From Xiphydria camelus (taxonomy: Eukaryota; Arthropoda; Insecta; Hymenoptera; Xiphydriidae), in NCBI GenBank assembly GCA_963678675.1, contig OY783200.1, forward strand, positions 15,061,246 through 15,125,245: a DNA stretch of 64,000 bases, written 5' to 3'. The translations under genes were made by a program, and so were the position numbers. The notes below the pieces were generated by a model. The model made no database searches, was not told the origin of the DNA, and saw only the letters and a list, made by a program, of their open reading frames with translations. Each line of letters opens with the position of its first letter. Position 1 is the first letter of the stretch. Below, piece after piece: positions 32,278 to 46,320 of this stretch.

Positions 32278-32770
32278 ATGAGTACCAATGAACAAGTTGA
32301 ACTTTTGAAAGAAAATCGAACTTTGACTCCGTACTTCGATGCTACAGGATCTATTATACGAAAACCGTATAAAGTGTCAAAGAAAGTATATCTTTACTCG
32401 GGGGTAATTCAGAAACGTCGTAATATACTTCTCATCTTGGAAATGAATTACCACCAATCATCAATATCGCCAGAAGTGTGTAAAATGGTTTGAAGTTTTC
32501 AAAGAATTTTGGGATGATGATAATGTTAAATGGCCACCGTTTGAGCGAATTATCACAGATTGGTCATGAGCTAGTATAAATGCAACTATGAAAGCATGGA
32601 ATAATATGAAAATATTCGAGTATATTCGAGTAACTTTGACTTTCAATTGCTTAATTCAAGCGGCTCCCTACCTTCATGTTATACCAGTTTATACACGTTA
32701 TGAACATTTAATGAACATGGTGGTTCGATATTTGCAGAATAAAGGTACACTGTTAAAAAATTTTATTTAA
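32278..32770 (+). pseudogene. DDE/RNase H-like transposase fragment, unclassified
   Basis: The first frame has LTPYFDATGSIIRKPYKVSK. After a frameshift near 32445 it continues WPPFERIITDWS, a stop, then ASINATMKAWNNM and TRYEHLMNMVV. The pair Y-x-DATG-x-I and IITDWS...INA, ~75 residues apart, with one Asp in each, recalls the two Asp motifs of an RNase H-fold transposase family common in insects and cnidarians. I cannot name the family. The C-terminal part is missing here. A possible match is at 53397-53870. Confidence 0.5.
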
Positions 32771-33387
32771 AAATTCAAGAGAATGTAACTGAAGCAATTA
32801 TCAACCACATTTGCACATAAAATATCATATGCATATGCACATACATTTTTTAAGTTTTGCCTTAAAATTACTGCTTTCAAAGCACGTAATTATAAAACGC
32901 ACTCATATTATTTCAGCCGTCCTTAATTATGAATATTTAGGTAAAGACGGAGCTGAATTTAAATTACTCTATCTCGAAAATTGTCAATACGAGACTGAAT
33001 TTTCAGGCGCAAGTAATTAAACTTTTAAGTGCAGGCAGCTGAATATCGAAGTGCAAACAACTGAATTTTCAAGCGTAAGCAACTAAGTACTCAGGCATAC
33101 GTGACTCAAATTCCAGATAAATTATTATTAATTTAGCTTCTTCCGTGTCCTTGCTGCGTCGGAATCGATCGGCAATCCTCGGCTCTTTCCGGATAACGAA
33201 TTTGCTAACAGACTTTATCCTGTGTAACATTCAGTCTGTTCTTCTTGTCTACGTTAATTGTAAGTACACTCGGTTTTTCACGACATGTTATAGTATAACT
33301 TTCTGATAGCTATAGGTATACTATACCGTGGAGAAACGAGTGTATAAAGTGTAGACGAGAAGAATAAACGTATTACCGTGCAACGTA
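32771..33387. other. Degenerate repeats, no gene
   Basis: 32995-33110 has repeats of the type CAACTGAATTTTCAAGCG. 33240-33372 is a loose inverted repeat around GTACACTCGG/CGAGTGTATA. The last base, A33387, is the left side of the Helitron-like insertion site. Confidence 0.5.
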
Positions 33388-35564
33388 TCAAGAGACACGG
33401 CAGTGTCTCGCGGCATGTTCGTTCAAGTAGTTTCGCGCTCAGACACGACAGCGCTGATGTCGCGAGCACCCGTGTCTCTTTACACCACAAATGTCTGCCC
33501 CCTGCACCCCTCAATTTTTACATCGAATTTTCTCAATAAATATACGGTTATAACCAAAACTATGCTTACAATTAGTTACGCCATATAAATTGACTATTCT
33601 CTATTGATAGAGACCAGAATAAATGTTATAAGTTACATATTAACAGAGACTTTTCCTTAGCAACGCGAAGCCACGCCCCTTGCGCCTAAAAATCGAGAAT
33701 CCGATTTCTCGGGCGATATATATATGTCAAAATCTCACAAAAATTCCGCCTACCTTCGGCGATAGTCGGCCATGATCGGAAATATGTACACAGATACGGC
33801 CACACGCATACGCCATCAAATGTATGTGAGAGTGTGTGAGAGAATATATTCCTTGAATGTTTAGTTGTTTTTCAAAAAATTAATAAAATATTTCCATTCG
33901 CGAAATGATTAACCTCGCGCTTATTTCGATCCTCGGACGCGCTTGTTAATAAAATGTAAAAATTCAGTGTAATCGGAGTTATGAATCTCAATAGTGGTGA
34001 ATGTGACAGACGCTCCGTATAGTTTAATAATCGTTTGTATTTTTTTCGATAATCGAGATAGTGAACGGATGCAGTGCTGTGTTTCTCTGGTTGCCTGTAC
34101 ATAAAGAGCAGGAAAGGAGACGGCAGTATCTCAGAATAATTGCCATCAGATAAGTTTAATTGCCATCTGACAGTTTCAACCTCACTTTCGATGGAAGGAC
34201 AATTATCTTTGTGATAATTCTATTTTTTGTTTCAGCGTCATGCGAGCACGAGGCGAATCGATGGCTTTTCTTCTCTGTCACAATCAAAGCCGTGGGAGAA
34301 AAATAGGAGATGCAATGGAATTGGATCACAACAATCAAGTAATTACTTTATCATTATTTTTTTTCTATAGATATATTTACTCTTTCGTACTATTACAGGT
34401 TTCAATTTACACACCGACCTGTCAAACCTGAAGTGTACATGTACCTCACTTCTATTTCATTTGTTCTTCGCCTCCGTTGTAACGACAGTCAATGAGGAAT
34501 CACTGATACCGATTAGGGTTCGAGGGTTATTCCTTATTCTTTCTAGCACAGCATCGATATTTTACTGCACCTGTTTTCTTCTGGGACTTCCTAAAATAAT
34601 TATAAAAACCCCATATGATTGTTATTTACAATTTGTTACAGATTGTATGCGGACCCGAGGGGGTTTCTTTCGAACGAGGGATCATCCACTTGTTGTTCCA
34701 AGAACCAGTTGCATTAGTTCATTCGGCGAGCTGGATCTGCGGTCTCGGGTGGATGCCACAGACCGAATACTCGTCGAGGTTTATTCCTTACACTTCACGT
34801 ACACTTCCATGTACACTTCATGTTTGATAGGTTGGTATATAAATTGGAACTTCTGATAGTATAATACGAAAGAGGAAATATACCGATAAAGGAAAAATAA
34901 TAATAAAGTAGTTACTACATTATTGTAATCCAATTCCAGTGTGTCCCTTACTTTTCTGCCACGACTTTTATCGTTAATAGTGAAGAGAAATCAAATGTAT
35001 TGGTTGATCCATCTACTATCAACAATCAAAGTCGAGGCAGAAAAATAAGGGATACAATGGAATCGGATTACAATAATGGAGTAACTACTTTATTTATTTT
35101 TTCTCTTTATCGATACATTTCCCTTTTCGTATTATACTATCACAAGTTCCAATTTATATACCGACCTTTCAAACGTGAAGTGTACATGTACCTCACTTAT
35201 ATTTCATCTCTTCTTCGCCTCTAGTGTAGCGATGGAAATTACAAAGTATCATCATTTACACCCCATAAAGCACGTTTTTGCAAGTAACATTTCTGTAACA
35301 TTCCTACAATATTTTACAATATTCGTGAACATTACCGTATGTTAGAAATATATATTTATCGATAAATTGGTGAATGTTGGAAAACATCATAGAAATATTT
35401 CGGAATCATTAAGTCGAAAGATCTCCTCGATAAGGTACAGCTTGATAAGATTGTTCTTGTTAGGGCTGAATTATATAGGGTTTTTATAATTATTTTAGGT
35501 AGTCCCAGAAGAACACAAGTGCAGCGAAATATCGATGTTGTGCTGGAAATATATTTACAAGTAA

Positions 35565-35580
35565 GGGGGGGGGGGGGGGG
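35565..35580 (+). repeat. G16 homopolymer
   Basis: Sixteen uninterrupted G within copy B. The matching site near 48855 in copy C has only GGG, so the run is a local expansion or an assembly-prone site. Confidence 0.9.
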
Positions 35581-35663
35581 CGAAATTTCAGCGGTGCATG
35601 CAAAAGGATTTCTTAAAACTATTCCAACGTCTCGAGTCAATATATGTAACAACATACATACAG

Positions 35664-38600
35664 GGTCAGTCGCACCATACACGCCAGCAAATGGGTTGCA
35701 TATCGCTCGGCGCTTAGGAGATACCGACGATCCCTGTAATTTAATGGTAATTTCGTTAGCCCGGACTCAAACCCCGGTAGCCCGGACTCAAACCAAAGAG
35801 ACGTATCAATTTGAAAAACATCGGCTAACTTTTAGTGTAGGTGATGGGTGCTCCGAAAAATGTGACAGCTGTTTGTGTTTTTATTATTAATAAATAGAAG
35901 CCGTGCTATTTTTCTGTAGTCATTCATCGAACATAGACATCAGAAAAGGAGTCGAAATGCAATCAGATAAGTTAATTTCTGAATTACTTCACTTAACCTC
36001 ATTTTGATAACCTATAAAGAATGCATATCTTTGTGGTCACTTCTTTTTTTCTTTCAGCATTGCATATGAGGACGGGATGAACTCTTTGAGGACTAAGCGG
36101 AATTAATCTTTCTACATATTAGAGAATCCAAGTCGTGGGAGAAGAACAAAAACATTGGAGTAACTACAATATCGAGGTAACTATGATACCTACTTTATTT
36201 CTATTTTATTCTCATCGGTGCTTGCCCTCTGCCTTCCTACTACAAGTTACGATTTATATACTAAATTTTATTTTATTTTTAGTTCATCGCCTCCACTCCA
36301 TCGCCTTCGACTTCTTCTACCCCGTGAGGATTTCTCACGGACCAATAGTGGGCGTTGTGATTATTCACTAATCCTTCGTTGTAGAATTTCGATTCATCTG
36401 TGAACAAAGGCTATGTTCCAATCCGACAAAAGTTGCATTTAGTATATACTTGGTCGGTACTGACTCCGCCCCTTAGTACGTAGCACGCATCCGTAAAAGG
36501 TGGTGCGGGGAAAGTCGCGACGAAGTAACTTTCTCAAGACTTTTTCGTCTGCTCGCCTCGAGCAGACGCTCTATTCACCATAGAGGTATAAAGACTAGAG
36601 TTTTTCACCGGGTATAGGGACCGTGCATGACGATTGCTACGCCACCTGATGGCAATAATTACAATGTTTGGAAGAAAATTGTACAAGTGTTCATATGGGA
36701 GAAATTTTTTATTATTGAAATATTAATTATTTGGAAAAGTAATTAATATCAGCAAGCATCGACGCTACAACTCCCTCTATACTTTTTGGTTTAGTTGGTT
36801 GAATCGTTGGTTTAGTGCTAATTCCTTCTACGGTAAAAAATTTCCCCGTGAAAAATTAGAAAAATTGAGTTTTAGGTGTATTTGACGTAAAGAATATTAT
36901 TTTTAATTATCATTTAATTCTATTTAATAATTAAAAATAATATTTCTTTACGTCAAATACACCTAACTTAATTTTTCTAATTTTTCACGGGGAAATTTTT
37001 TTACCGTAGAAGGAATTAGCACTAAACCAACGATTCAACAATTTCACCGTTATTCAAATGGAAATCAGAAAAAGCGATTGAGACACCCCTAAATATTGAG
37101 TGAAAATGTACACCCGGCGATATATTCAAAGTTACATTAAATACTAACCAAGCCCGCCAAGAGAATTAATTAAAAAAGCTTTTTTTTGAGTCAGTCTAAT
37201 AAGTACATTCATAAAATTGCTATAAACGTGAATTGCTATAAATGTGACTTGACGGGTTTTGCATCTATACCCCTCCAGTCCTACATTAGTATAAAATATT
37301 CGAATTTACCGCTCTACTAGCCTAGCGAGCGTTCCATTACCCTGGTGGAGAGTCGACACCAATTGACACGAGTCGACACAAGAGTCGCTGGGAGTCGTGT
37401 CTGCTAGTGTGCTGACTGCACATGCGCGTAGTACGCTACTAGAGGCTGGTCAAATCCGAAGTACTTAGTACGTAGTCTAGTATCTAGTATATCCTACGTA
37501 CTAAGATGAATTGGAACACAGCCAAAATCTTCTGACGAACGAGGGATCGTCCACTTGCCGTTCCAAAAACCAGTCGGAATAGTTCATTCATCGAGCTGGA
37601 TCTGCTTTCTCCGGTGCATATATGTACTTCATTTTAAAAGGATGAAAATTCTTTTCTATTTCTTATAGTCTTATTCTCTCTAGGAGAGGATGTTCCACTG
37701 CTCTCATATTCTTTCAGGTCTTTCTAAAATAATTACAGAAATCACATATATAATTCAGCTCTAACAAGTATAATCTTATCGAGCTGTCATATCGAGCTGT
37801 ACCTTTCAATGTAATGATTCCAAAATGGTTCTATAACGTTTTGCAACTTTGTGAATTTATCGAGAAAGATATATTTCTAACATAGGGTAGTGTTCAAAAA
37901 TATTGCAAAATATCGCAAAAATATCAGAAAAATTACTTGTAAAGACATGTTTTATGGAATGTAATTTCTTAATTAAATATTTGTTAAAATAATTTAACAT
38001 AAATCTCTCACTTTCGTAATTTCTGTCGGTTATGAGACTGCTGGATTGCCGTACCTTTGGTCCAATATTGAAAATAAATCTTCTCAAGGCTGAATACGAC
38101 TTGGGCATGTTTCAGTGTACAATTAGCTAGATCCAGCTCGACGAATGAACTATTCCGACTGGTTTTTGTAACGGCAAGTGGACGATCCCTCGTTCGTCAG
38201 AAGATTTTCGTCCGATGAATCGAAATTCTACAACGAAGGATTAGTGAATAATCACAACGCCCACTATTGGTCCGTGAGAAATCCTCACTGGGTAGAAGAA
38301 GTATGCAGTCGAAGGCGATGGTGTGGAGGCGATGAACTAAAAATAAAATAAAATTTAGTATATAAATCGTAACTTGTAGTAGGAAGGCAGAGGGCAAGCA
38401 CCGATGAGAATAAAATAGAAATAAAGTAGGTATCATAGTTACCTCGATATTGTAGTTACTCCAATGTTTTTGTTCTTCTCCCACGACTTGGATTCTTCAA
38501 TATGTAGAAAGATTAATTCCGCTTGTTAGTCCTCAAAGACCCTTGTTCGTCCCGTCCTCATATGCAATGCTGAAAGAAAAAAAGAAGTGACCACAAAGAT

Positions 38601-38990
38601 ATGTATTCTTTATAGGTTATCAAAATGAGGTTAAATGAAGTAATTCAGAAATTAACTTATCTGATTGCATTTCGACTCCTTTTCTGCTGTCTATGTTCGA
38701 TTAATGACTACAGAAAAATAGCACGGTTTCTATTTATTAATAATAAAAACACAAACAGCTGTCACATTTTTCGGAGCACCCATCACTTACACTAAAAGTT
38801 AGCCGATGTTTTTCAAATTGATACGTCTCTTTGGTTTGAGTCCGGGCTATCGGGGTTTGAGTCCGGGCTAACGAAATTACCATTAAATTACAGGAATCGT
38901 CGGTATCTCCTAAGCGCCGAGCGATATGCAACCCATTTGCTAGCGTGTATAGTGCGACTCAATCTGTATATACTGTGATAAGTGGTATCT
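35664..38990. repeat. Inverted repeat with ~750-bp arms inside copy B
   Basis: Arms 35664-36412 and 38216-38990 share, in inverted order, the GGGTTGCATATCGCTCGGCG block, the AGCCCGGACTCAAACC dimer and the GGTGCTTGCCCTCTGCC block. The 1.8-kb middle holds a shorter inverted pair (37540-37600 and 38135-38210) and a 242-bp MITE. Confidence 0.8.
36798..37039. mobile_element. 242-bp near-perfect hairpin MITE
   Basis: Ends GTTGAATCG/CGATTCAAC. Arms of ~105 bp centred near 36919 around TTTAATTCTATTTAA. No target duplication is evident. Confidence 0.8.
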
Positions 38991-39349
38991 TTACATGCTA
39001 TGAAATAATTCGTCGCGGTCATTGGAAGAGTAAACAGTATGTCCGATGGCAAGCTCCAACTTTTGGATTTCCCTGACATTTGGCCGGATTAGAATTGGTT
39101 TCGGGAGAGTGCGCTGCGGCATTACGAGCCGAGCGAGAAGTGTCAAACGTCTGATCTTCCAGTAGCTGTCAATTCGGGAGATCGAAGCATCTAACCTCGA
39201 AATCGTTAATTTATAAATAATGATAAATAATGCGTAGAAGTGATAAGAAATAATCATTCGGGTTTCTTCGATGAGATTCCTCAAGTGTTTAAAAATCGGT
39301 GTCCGATTTTTGCCAATAATTGTTGCTTCAACTTCCAGAGATATTAAGT

Positions 39350-40200
39350 TTTACTACAGAACGAGTATGTTAGAAGATTTTCATGAAGACTCGCGCTACT
39401 AACATGGAATCCCGTACAGGCGCAACCGAAGAGGATCTAGCTCGTGTCCTGTCTGTAAAAAGATGACTCGATGGACGTCGGAGAATCTCAGACTTGTCAC
39501 CGAGCGCCTATTACCCACGGTACATTAATTGCAATACGCGCTTCTCGTTTCATTCAACTATTCCAGCGTTAAATAACTTTTACTTCTTTCAAGGTAATAA
39601 CCTCCTATGAACTGTTCATGGTAGGAGGCAGCGATCGATAATAGAGACTCGTCATAGACAAGTTCGTCTATTAAAACTAAAAGGCAATTCGGTGTGCCGA
39701 ACTAGGTACTACTGCGATAATGTGCCCGAGCTCGCGGTCTATTCTGCAATTAACGTTAACATAATCGTGATTATGCTCGGGTGATGGGTGTTCCAAAAGT
39801 GGTAAGTTGATACTAAACATCGGATGCTGTAAGCTGACTTGCTAGTGTATGCTTTGCAACTGGAACATCATCGCAGGAATAATTTGTCTATGATTAGTCA
39901 CAATCATTGATCGTTGCCCCCTACGATCAACACAATTCGTACAAGATAAATACTTTGAAAGAAGTAAAAGTTACTTAAAGCAGGAATAGTTGAAACGAAA
40001 AGCGCATATTGCAATGAAAGTACTATGGGTAAAAGGCGCTCGCTGACAAGACTGACATTCTCCGATGTCCATCGAGTCATCCTTTTACGGACAGAACACG
40101 AGTTAGATCCTCTTCGGTTGCACCTGTACGAGATGATATGTCAGTAAATCGTGAGTCTTCATGAAAATCTTCTAACCTGCTCGTTCTGCAGTAATACTTA
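39350..40200. repeat. Inverted repeat near the end of copy B
   Basis: 39350-39640 and 39900-40200 are inverted copies: both carry GCAACCGAAGAGGATCTA, GATGACTCGATGGAC and CTTTGAAAGAAGTAAAAGTT-type blocks. The same arm occurs once in copies A (8100-8330) and C (47620-47950). Confidence 0.78.
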
Positions 40201-40261
40201 ATAATAAAAAACTATTCTCCTACATGTACATATTCTCCTGATGAATAAATTCCAAAAAGTA

Positions 40262-41076
<815 letters not shown>

Positions 41077-41104
41077 TCGTTATATACAACTATGTGTTCT
41101 CTGG

Positions 41105-41141
41105 CATATCGCTGCCTCAGAATTATAAGGTTCTGTGTTAC
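41105..41141 (+). repeat. Left 37-bp terminal inverted repeat
   Basis: Begins CATATCGCTGCCTCAGAATT. Inverted partner at 51762-51798. Confidence 0.7.
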
Positions 41142-41803
41142 ATTTTTTGGCTTTTAGACTTTTACGCACCACAAGGTTTTATGCTCAACTTTGAACCCTA
41201 GACGACCTCTCTGCTTCATCTATCTCCAATAGACAGAGTTCCAAATGCAGCAGAATAAAGTCCTATGTCGTGAAAAGGACCCCGCACAAGCCTTATGGGA
41301 ACTGGTTCCCGGTGAATTTGGCTGGGCTTTACATATGTTGTAGATCTTGATGTTCTGATCAAAAGTTATCATTGCCGCAACAACGAAAAATGGACAGTTT
41401 TTGAGTTTTGAGACCTTAAATTTCATACTTTTTGCTTTCCGTCATACGATCTATTGGATCGAAATAATCATGTAAAATCAGGTTTTCTGTGGATTTTGCT
41501 AAAAATCACGTATTTTGTAGTTGGTGAGCAACGATTCAGCTCAGATAAAAAATAAGCAGCTGAAGGGGGGGAGACTTTAAAGTTGCCGCTTTTTACTCGA
41601 AACCATACGCTTTTTTCAGCCAATTCAAGCACGCATTCAAGATCATGTGCGATCTTGTGAGCACGTGTTTGCCTCCATATATTTATGCGCGAGTGTGTAC
41701 GTGCGTGCATGTGCATAGATTTTTGATGTGAAACATCTTATGCCGCGCTTCGGGGGTGAGACCGGCTGCTCGTGAAACGTCGCTGGAGTGGCTAAATACG
41801 CTA

Positions 41804-41921
41804 AGGCCAGGCGAACGTTGAACATTGCCTCTATATCTATATCTATTCTATATATAGATATAGATGCAACGGTCACCCTGCGTCTCCTCACTGAACTGCG
41901 TCCCAACGTTCGCCTGGCCTA
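41804..41921. mobile_element. Short MITE with GGCCAGGCGAACGTTG ends
   Basis: The 16-base end and its inverse at 41905-41920 flank a 118-bp unit with a TATATCTATATC palindromic core. A shorter GGCGAAC.CTAGTTCGCC hairpin at 56263 may be related. Confidence 0.6.
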
Positions 41922-42429
41922 ACTCGGGACGCATCGGCTTTCTCCGCCACGACTCGATGGTCCCCTTTCACCGAGCCCTAGCTTAACCACTTACTAATAC
42001 ACGCTCACTGTATCGGTGTACGAAGCAGTATTTACCCTCATTAATGAAAGCATGAGGATTGATTGATCATTGGTTAGCACGTTTAAAAATAACATTTAAA
42101 TACCGTTTGTATAGGAAAATTGTTAGATGTGAAACATCGAAATTCTTCTTTGTAGAAAGTATGCGATAGGAAGGATGGATCACGCATCCGTTGAAAGAAT
42201 ACGTGCGCCAGTGCGCATTTGTATTTATGACTGTGATACCATTAAACGGTACGAACCGTTGTGTCGAATTCCGTTTATCGCGAGACGGAACAGCGACTGA
42301 TGGCAGAGATAAGAGAGAGTAAACTAAATGCGCTTTTTGAATTAGACACAACGGTTTGTACCGTTTAATAGTATCACAATTATAAATACAAATGCGCACT
42401 GGCGAACGTGTTCTTTCGTTTTCAGGTAG

Positions 42430-42852
42430 ATTTACTCAAGTGGAGACAGCGTTGAGAAAAATAAATCTAGCTAGATTGTGCAGTGGATACACAATAAAGT
42501 TTACTGCCAGAGAAATTTCAGTCTATTTGACCGGCTAAATAGATAGCAACTCAGTCTAGCGAGAGTGATAGGCGCCGGGTCGCAAGCGAAGGGCCTCGAC
42601 CGCGTGCTCAGACTTCAGAAGCCTCGCGGGAGGCAAGAGAAACCCTCTGCCTTTTATGCTCTCCTCGGACAAAGTGCAGACCCGCAATAAATTCGACTAT
42701 TGCGGTGCACGTGTACTTCTTCGGGGATAGCACCAACCGAACGGCGCTGAATCTGCGTACTCTCCCGGCGCCAATTTTCATGCTCCAGCTCGGTGGTTTC
42801 GAAGAATTTCCTTCTCCCACCATGCATAGAAAAGTCATATCGATATAGGTCA
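42430..42852 (-). other. GC-richer segment resembling an LTR or promoter
   Basis: On the minus strand, GAGCATAAAAGGCAG near 42660 could be a TATA box, with AATTGGCGCCGGGAG upstream near 42765. No paired LTR or coding region is present. Tentative. Confidence 0.25.
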
Positions 42853-42855
42853 AAA

Positions 42856-43058
42856 GTTCATAAATAATGAAATAATAGTAATTGAAACTTCTTCCCTGGC
42901 AAGTAAGTTTAGCCTCATATGGTACGTATGTGTGTACAATCTATAATACATCACGATTGTAAATAGATATTTGATAAGTCAAAGAAACATATGAGGCTAA
43001 ACTTATTCACCAGGAAAGGAAATTTAATCGCCATTATCTTATTATCTATGAACTTTAG
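42856..43058. repeat. 203-bp imperfect hairpin
   Basis: GTTCATAAATAATG...TTTAGCCTCATATG on the left is mirrored by CATATGAGGCTAAACTTATT...ATCTATGAAC on the right. Centre near 42955. Confidence 0.7.
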
Positions 43059-43136
43059 GCCCACATCGATGTAAGATACTTTGTTATAGATAAAAATACG
43101 TGTGTGTATAATAACATATAATATAAAACAGTCTTT

Positions 43137-43490
43137 ATAGAAAAATTGTTAGATGTGAAACATCGAAATTCTTCTTTGTAGAAAGTATGCGATAGGAAGG
43201 ATCGACCACGCGTCCGTCGAAAGAACACGTGCGCCAGTGCGCAATTATATTTATGACTGTGATACTATTAAACAGTACCGATGGTAGAGTTAAGAGAGAG
43301 TAAACTAAATGCGCTTTTTGAATTAGACACAACGGTTCGTACCGTTTAATAGTATCACAGTCATAAATACAAATGCGCACTGGCGCACGTATTCTTTAGA
43401 CGGACGCGTGGTCCATCCTTCCTATCGCATACTTTCTACAAAGAAGAATTTCGTTGTTTCACATCTAACAATTTTTCTATAGAAACTGTT
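43137..43490. repeat. 354-bp hairpin, GATGTGAAACATCG type
   Basis: ATAGAAAAATTGTTAGATGTG on the left is mirrored at 43470-43490. The arms run through CTTCTTTGTAGAAAGTATGCGATAGG. Centre near 43313. A sister copy with a damaged right arm lies at 42110-42425, and part of it at 21035-21085. Confidence 0.82.
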
Positions 43491-43800
43491 TTTTAATGTC
43501 TGATTTTCTTTGTCATTTTTTCCGTGTATCTGCATTGTTTCAAGGCACAAATCTTATGGAAACTGGTTCAGTACTGAAATCCTCGTGTACTTTACATATA
43601 TTGTAGTTTATGACCTGATCAAAAGTTACCATTGCCATAGACTCAAAAAATAGGAGACTTTTAAGTAGTACGACTTTTACTTGCGACCGTACGCTCTGCT
43701 GTATTAAACTAGTCTTATGGTTCTTAAATCCTGGTGAATATGTCTCACCTGCACGAATATTGCAGGTCACGATCAGCTTTTCAAATATCACTGTTCCGAC

Positions 43801-44310
43801 AAACGATGGTCGGAATTCTGAATATCGATCCTTAATAATTAGCATCACCGCGATATATATAGCTCGTTAATGTTCATTACCCTTCAACTTCTCTATTACA
43901 TGCCGATTTAGATGCTGGTCATAGACCACTGCAACACAATCCGAATGAAGTAATAGAAATGCTGAATAACGAATAGAAAGCTTTTATCAAAATGTAATCA
44001 CACTAGAGATATGCGCCAGTAACAAAACAAACAATCTTACTCCAATTCAGATATGTCCACGTCGTTGATCCTGGGCAACGCAAAGAGCGGGTAACATTGT
44101 ACACATATGTACATTCGCATACATATGACTAATACATACACAGATGCATACACATGTGTGGATATATAGAGGCAAGAACATGTTCATACGACTCGAAAAA
44201 TGTTGCATACATACCGGAGATTCATTGAGTAGAACGTAAGATCGCAAGTAAAAAACAACAACTTTAAATTCTCCGATTTTCGAACATGTTTAATTTTTGG
44301 GTTTGCATTT
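43801..44310. other. Spacer between inverted arms, no gene
   Basis: Contains ACACATATGTACAT-type simple sequence at 44098-44160. No coding signal. Confidence 0.5.
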
Positions 44311-44770
44311 ATGGTGATATTTGAACAGCTGATCATGACCTGCAATATTCGTGCAGGTGAGACATATTCACCAGGATTTAAGAGCCATAAGACTAATTTA
44401 ATACAGCAGAGCGTACGGTCGCAAGTAAAAGTCGTACTACTTAAAAGTCTCCTATTTCTTGAGTCTATGGCAATGGTAACTTTTGATCAGGAGCTCATAA
44501 ACTACAATATATGTAAAGTACGCGAGGATTTCAGTACTGAACCAGTTTCCATAAGATTTGTGCGCTAAAAAAATACAGATACGCGGAAAAAATGAGAAAG
44601 AAAATCAGACATTAAAAAAACATCTATGCACATGCATGCACGCACACACTCGCGCATAAGTATATGCAAACACATGCTCACAAGATCGCACATGATCTTG
44701 AATGCGTGCTTGAATTGGTTGAAAAAGAGCGTATGGTTTCGAGTAAAAAGCGGCAAATCTAAAGTCTTCA

Positions 44771-44787
44771 CCCCCCCCCCCCCCCCC
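44771..44787 (+). repeat. C17 homopolymer
   Basis: Seventeen C within the right inverted arm. The mirrored arm near 41565 has only seven G. Confidence 0.9.
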
Positions 44788-46129
44788 TTCAACTGCTTAT
44801 TTTTTGTCTGACCTGAATCGTTAGCTCACCAACTACAAAATACGTGATTTTTAGCAAAATTCACAGAAAACCTGACTTTACATGATTACTTCGATCCAAT
44901 AGACCGTATGACGGAAAGCAAAAAGTATGAACTTTAAGGTCTCAAAACTCAAAAACTGTCCATTTTTCGTTGTTGCGGCAATAATAAGTTTTGATCAGAA
45001 TATCAAGAGACACGGCAGTGTCTCGCGGCATTTTCATTCAAGCAGTTCGTCAGAACGACGCCGATAGCGCTGTCGCCGCAGGCACCCGTGTATCTTTACA
45101 GGAAAAATGTCTGCCCCCTTCACCCCTCAATTTTTACATCGCATTTTCTCAATAAATATACGGTTATAACCAAAACTATGCTTAGTTACTCCATATAAAT
45201 CGACTATTCTCTATTGATAGAGACCAGAATAAATGTTATAAGTTACATATTAACAGTGATTCTTCCTTAGCAACGCGAAGCCACGCCATTCGCGCCTAAA
45301 AGTCGAGAATCCGATTTCTTGGGCAATATATATATGTCAAAATATGTCACACAATTTCCGCCTACCTTCGGCGATAGTCGACCATGATCGGAAATGTGTG
45401 CACAGATGCGGCCCCACGCATACGCCATCAAATGTATGTGAGAGTGTGTTAGAGAATATATTCCTTGAATGTTAGTCATGGTTTTCAAAATTAATCAATA
45501 AAATCTTTCCATTCGCGAAACGATTTCCCTCGCGTTTATTTCGATCCTCGGACGCGCTTGTTAATAAAAAGTAAAAATTCAGTGTAATCGGAGTAGTGAA
45601 TCTCAATAGTGGTGAATGTGATAGCTTGATAATCGTTTGCATTTTTTTCATATCGAGATAGTGAACGGATGCAGTGGTATTTTTCTCTAGTTGCCTGTGC
45701 ATCAAGAGCAGGAAAGGAGACGGCAGTATCTCAGAAGAATTGCCATCAGATAAGTTTAATTGCCATCTGACAGCTTTAACCTCACTTTCGACTGGAAGGA
45801 CAAATATCTTTGTGTTTATTCTATTTTTTGTTTTCAGCGTCATGCGAGCATGGGACGACTCGCTGGTTTTTCTTCTCAGTCATCAATACAAGCCGTGGCA
45901 TAATAGGAGATGCAATGGAATTGGATGACAATAACCAAGTAATTACTTTATCATTATTTTTCTCTATCGATATATTTCCTCTTTCGTATCACAAGTTCCA
46001 ATTTATACACCGACCTGTCAAACCTGAAGTGTACATGTACCTCACTTCTATTTCATCTCTTCTTCGTCTCCGGTGTAACGACGGTCAATGAGGAATCACT
46101 GATACCGATAAGTGCTAAATAAGGCCGTA

Positions 46130-46320
46130 AAAGTCTTCATATTAAAATAAATACGGCTTTATATGGTTTAAGACGAAAACAATATAACATGTATTCGAAC
46201 TGTACAGAACCGTATTCATTTTCAATACGGAAACTTATACGAACGTATCCGACTTTTATCTACCAATCTGCCAATGCACGACTCTTTACAAGGAATGAAG
46301 AAAAGGCTAAAGTAAATCAA
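46130..46320. other. Segment unique to copy C
   Basis: Not matched in copies A, B or D. It contains loose inverted ACGG.AAC.TATACGAA motifs. No gene. Confidence 0.4.

Larger units (their letters stand above)
41716..43497. mobile_element. Insertion bounded by GATGTGAAACATC-type ends
   Basis: The mirrored arm near 44610 lacks this sequence, which gives an approximate empty site. The left end has GATGTGAAACATC (41724-41736) and the right part has GTTTCACATC (~43456). These are one base shorter than the ends at 17527-18992. The insert contains three hairpins, two of them (42120-42425 and 43137-43490) closely related. The precise boundaries and duplication are unclear. Confidence 0.5.

Noticed and set aside
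34240..34860. Frames of 60-131 codons in copy B
   Set aside because: They recur with frame breaks in copies A and C and contain no motif. Repeat by-products.
42608..42853. 81-codon minus-strand frame as a gene
   Set aside because: No domain and located in a promoter-like GC-rich stretch.
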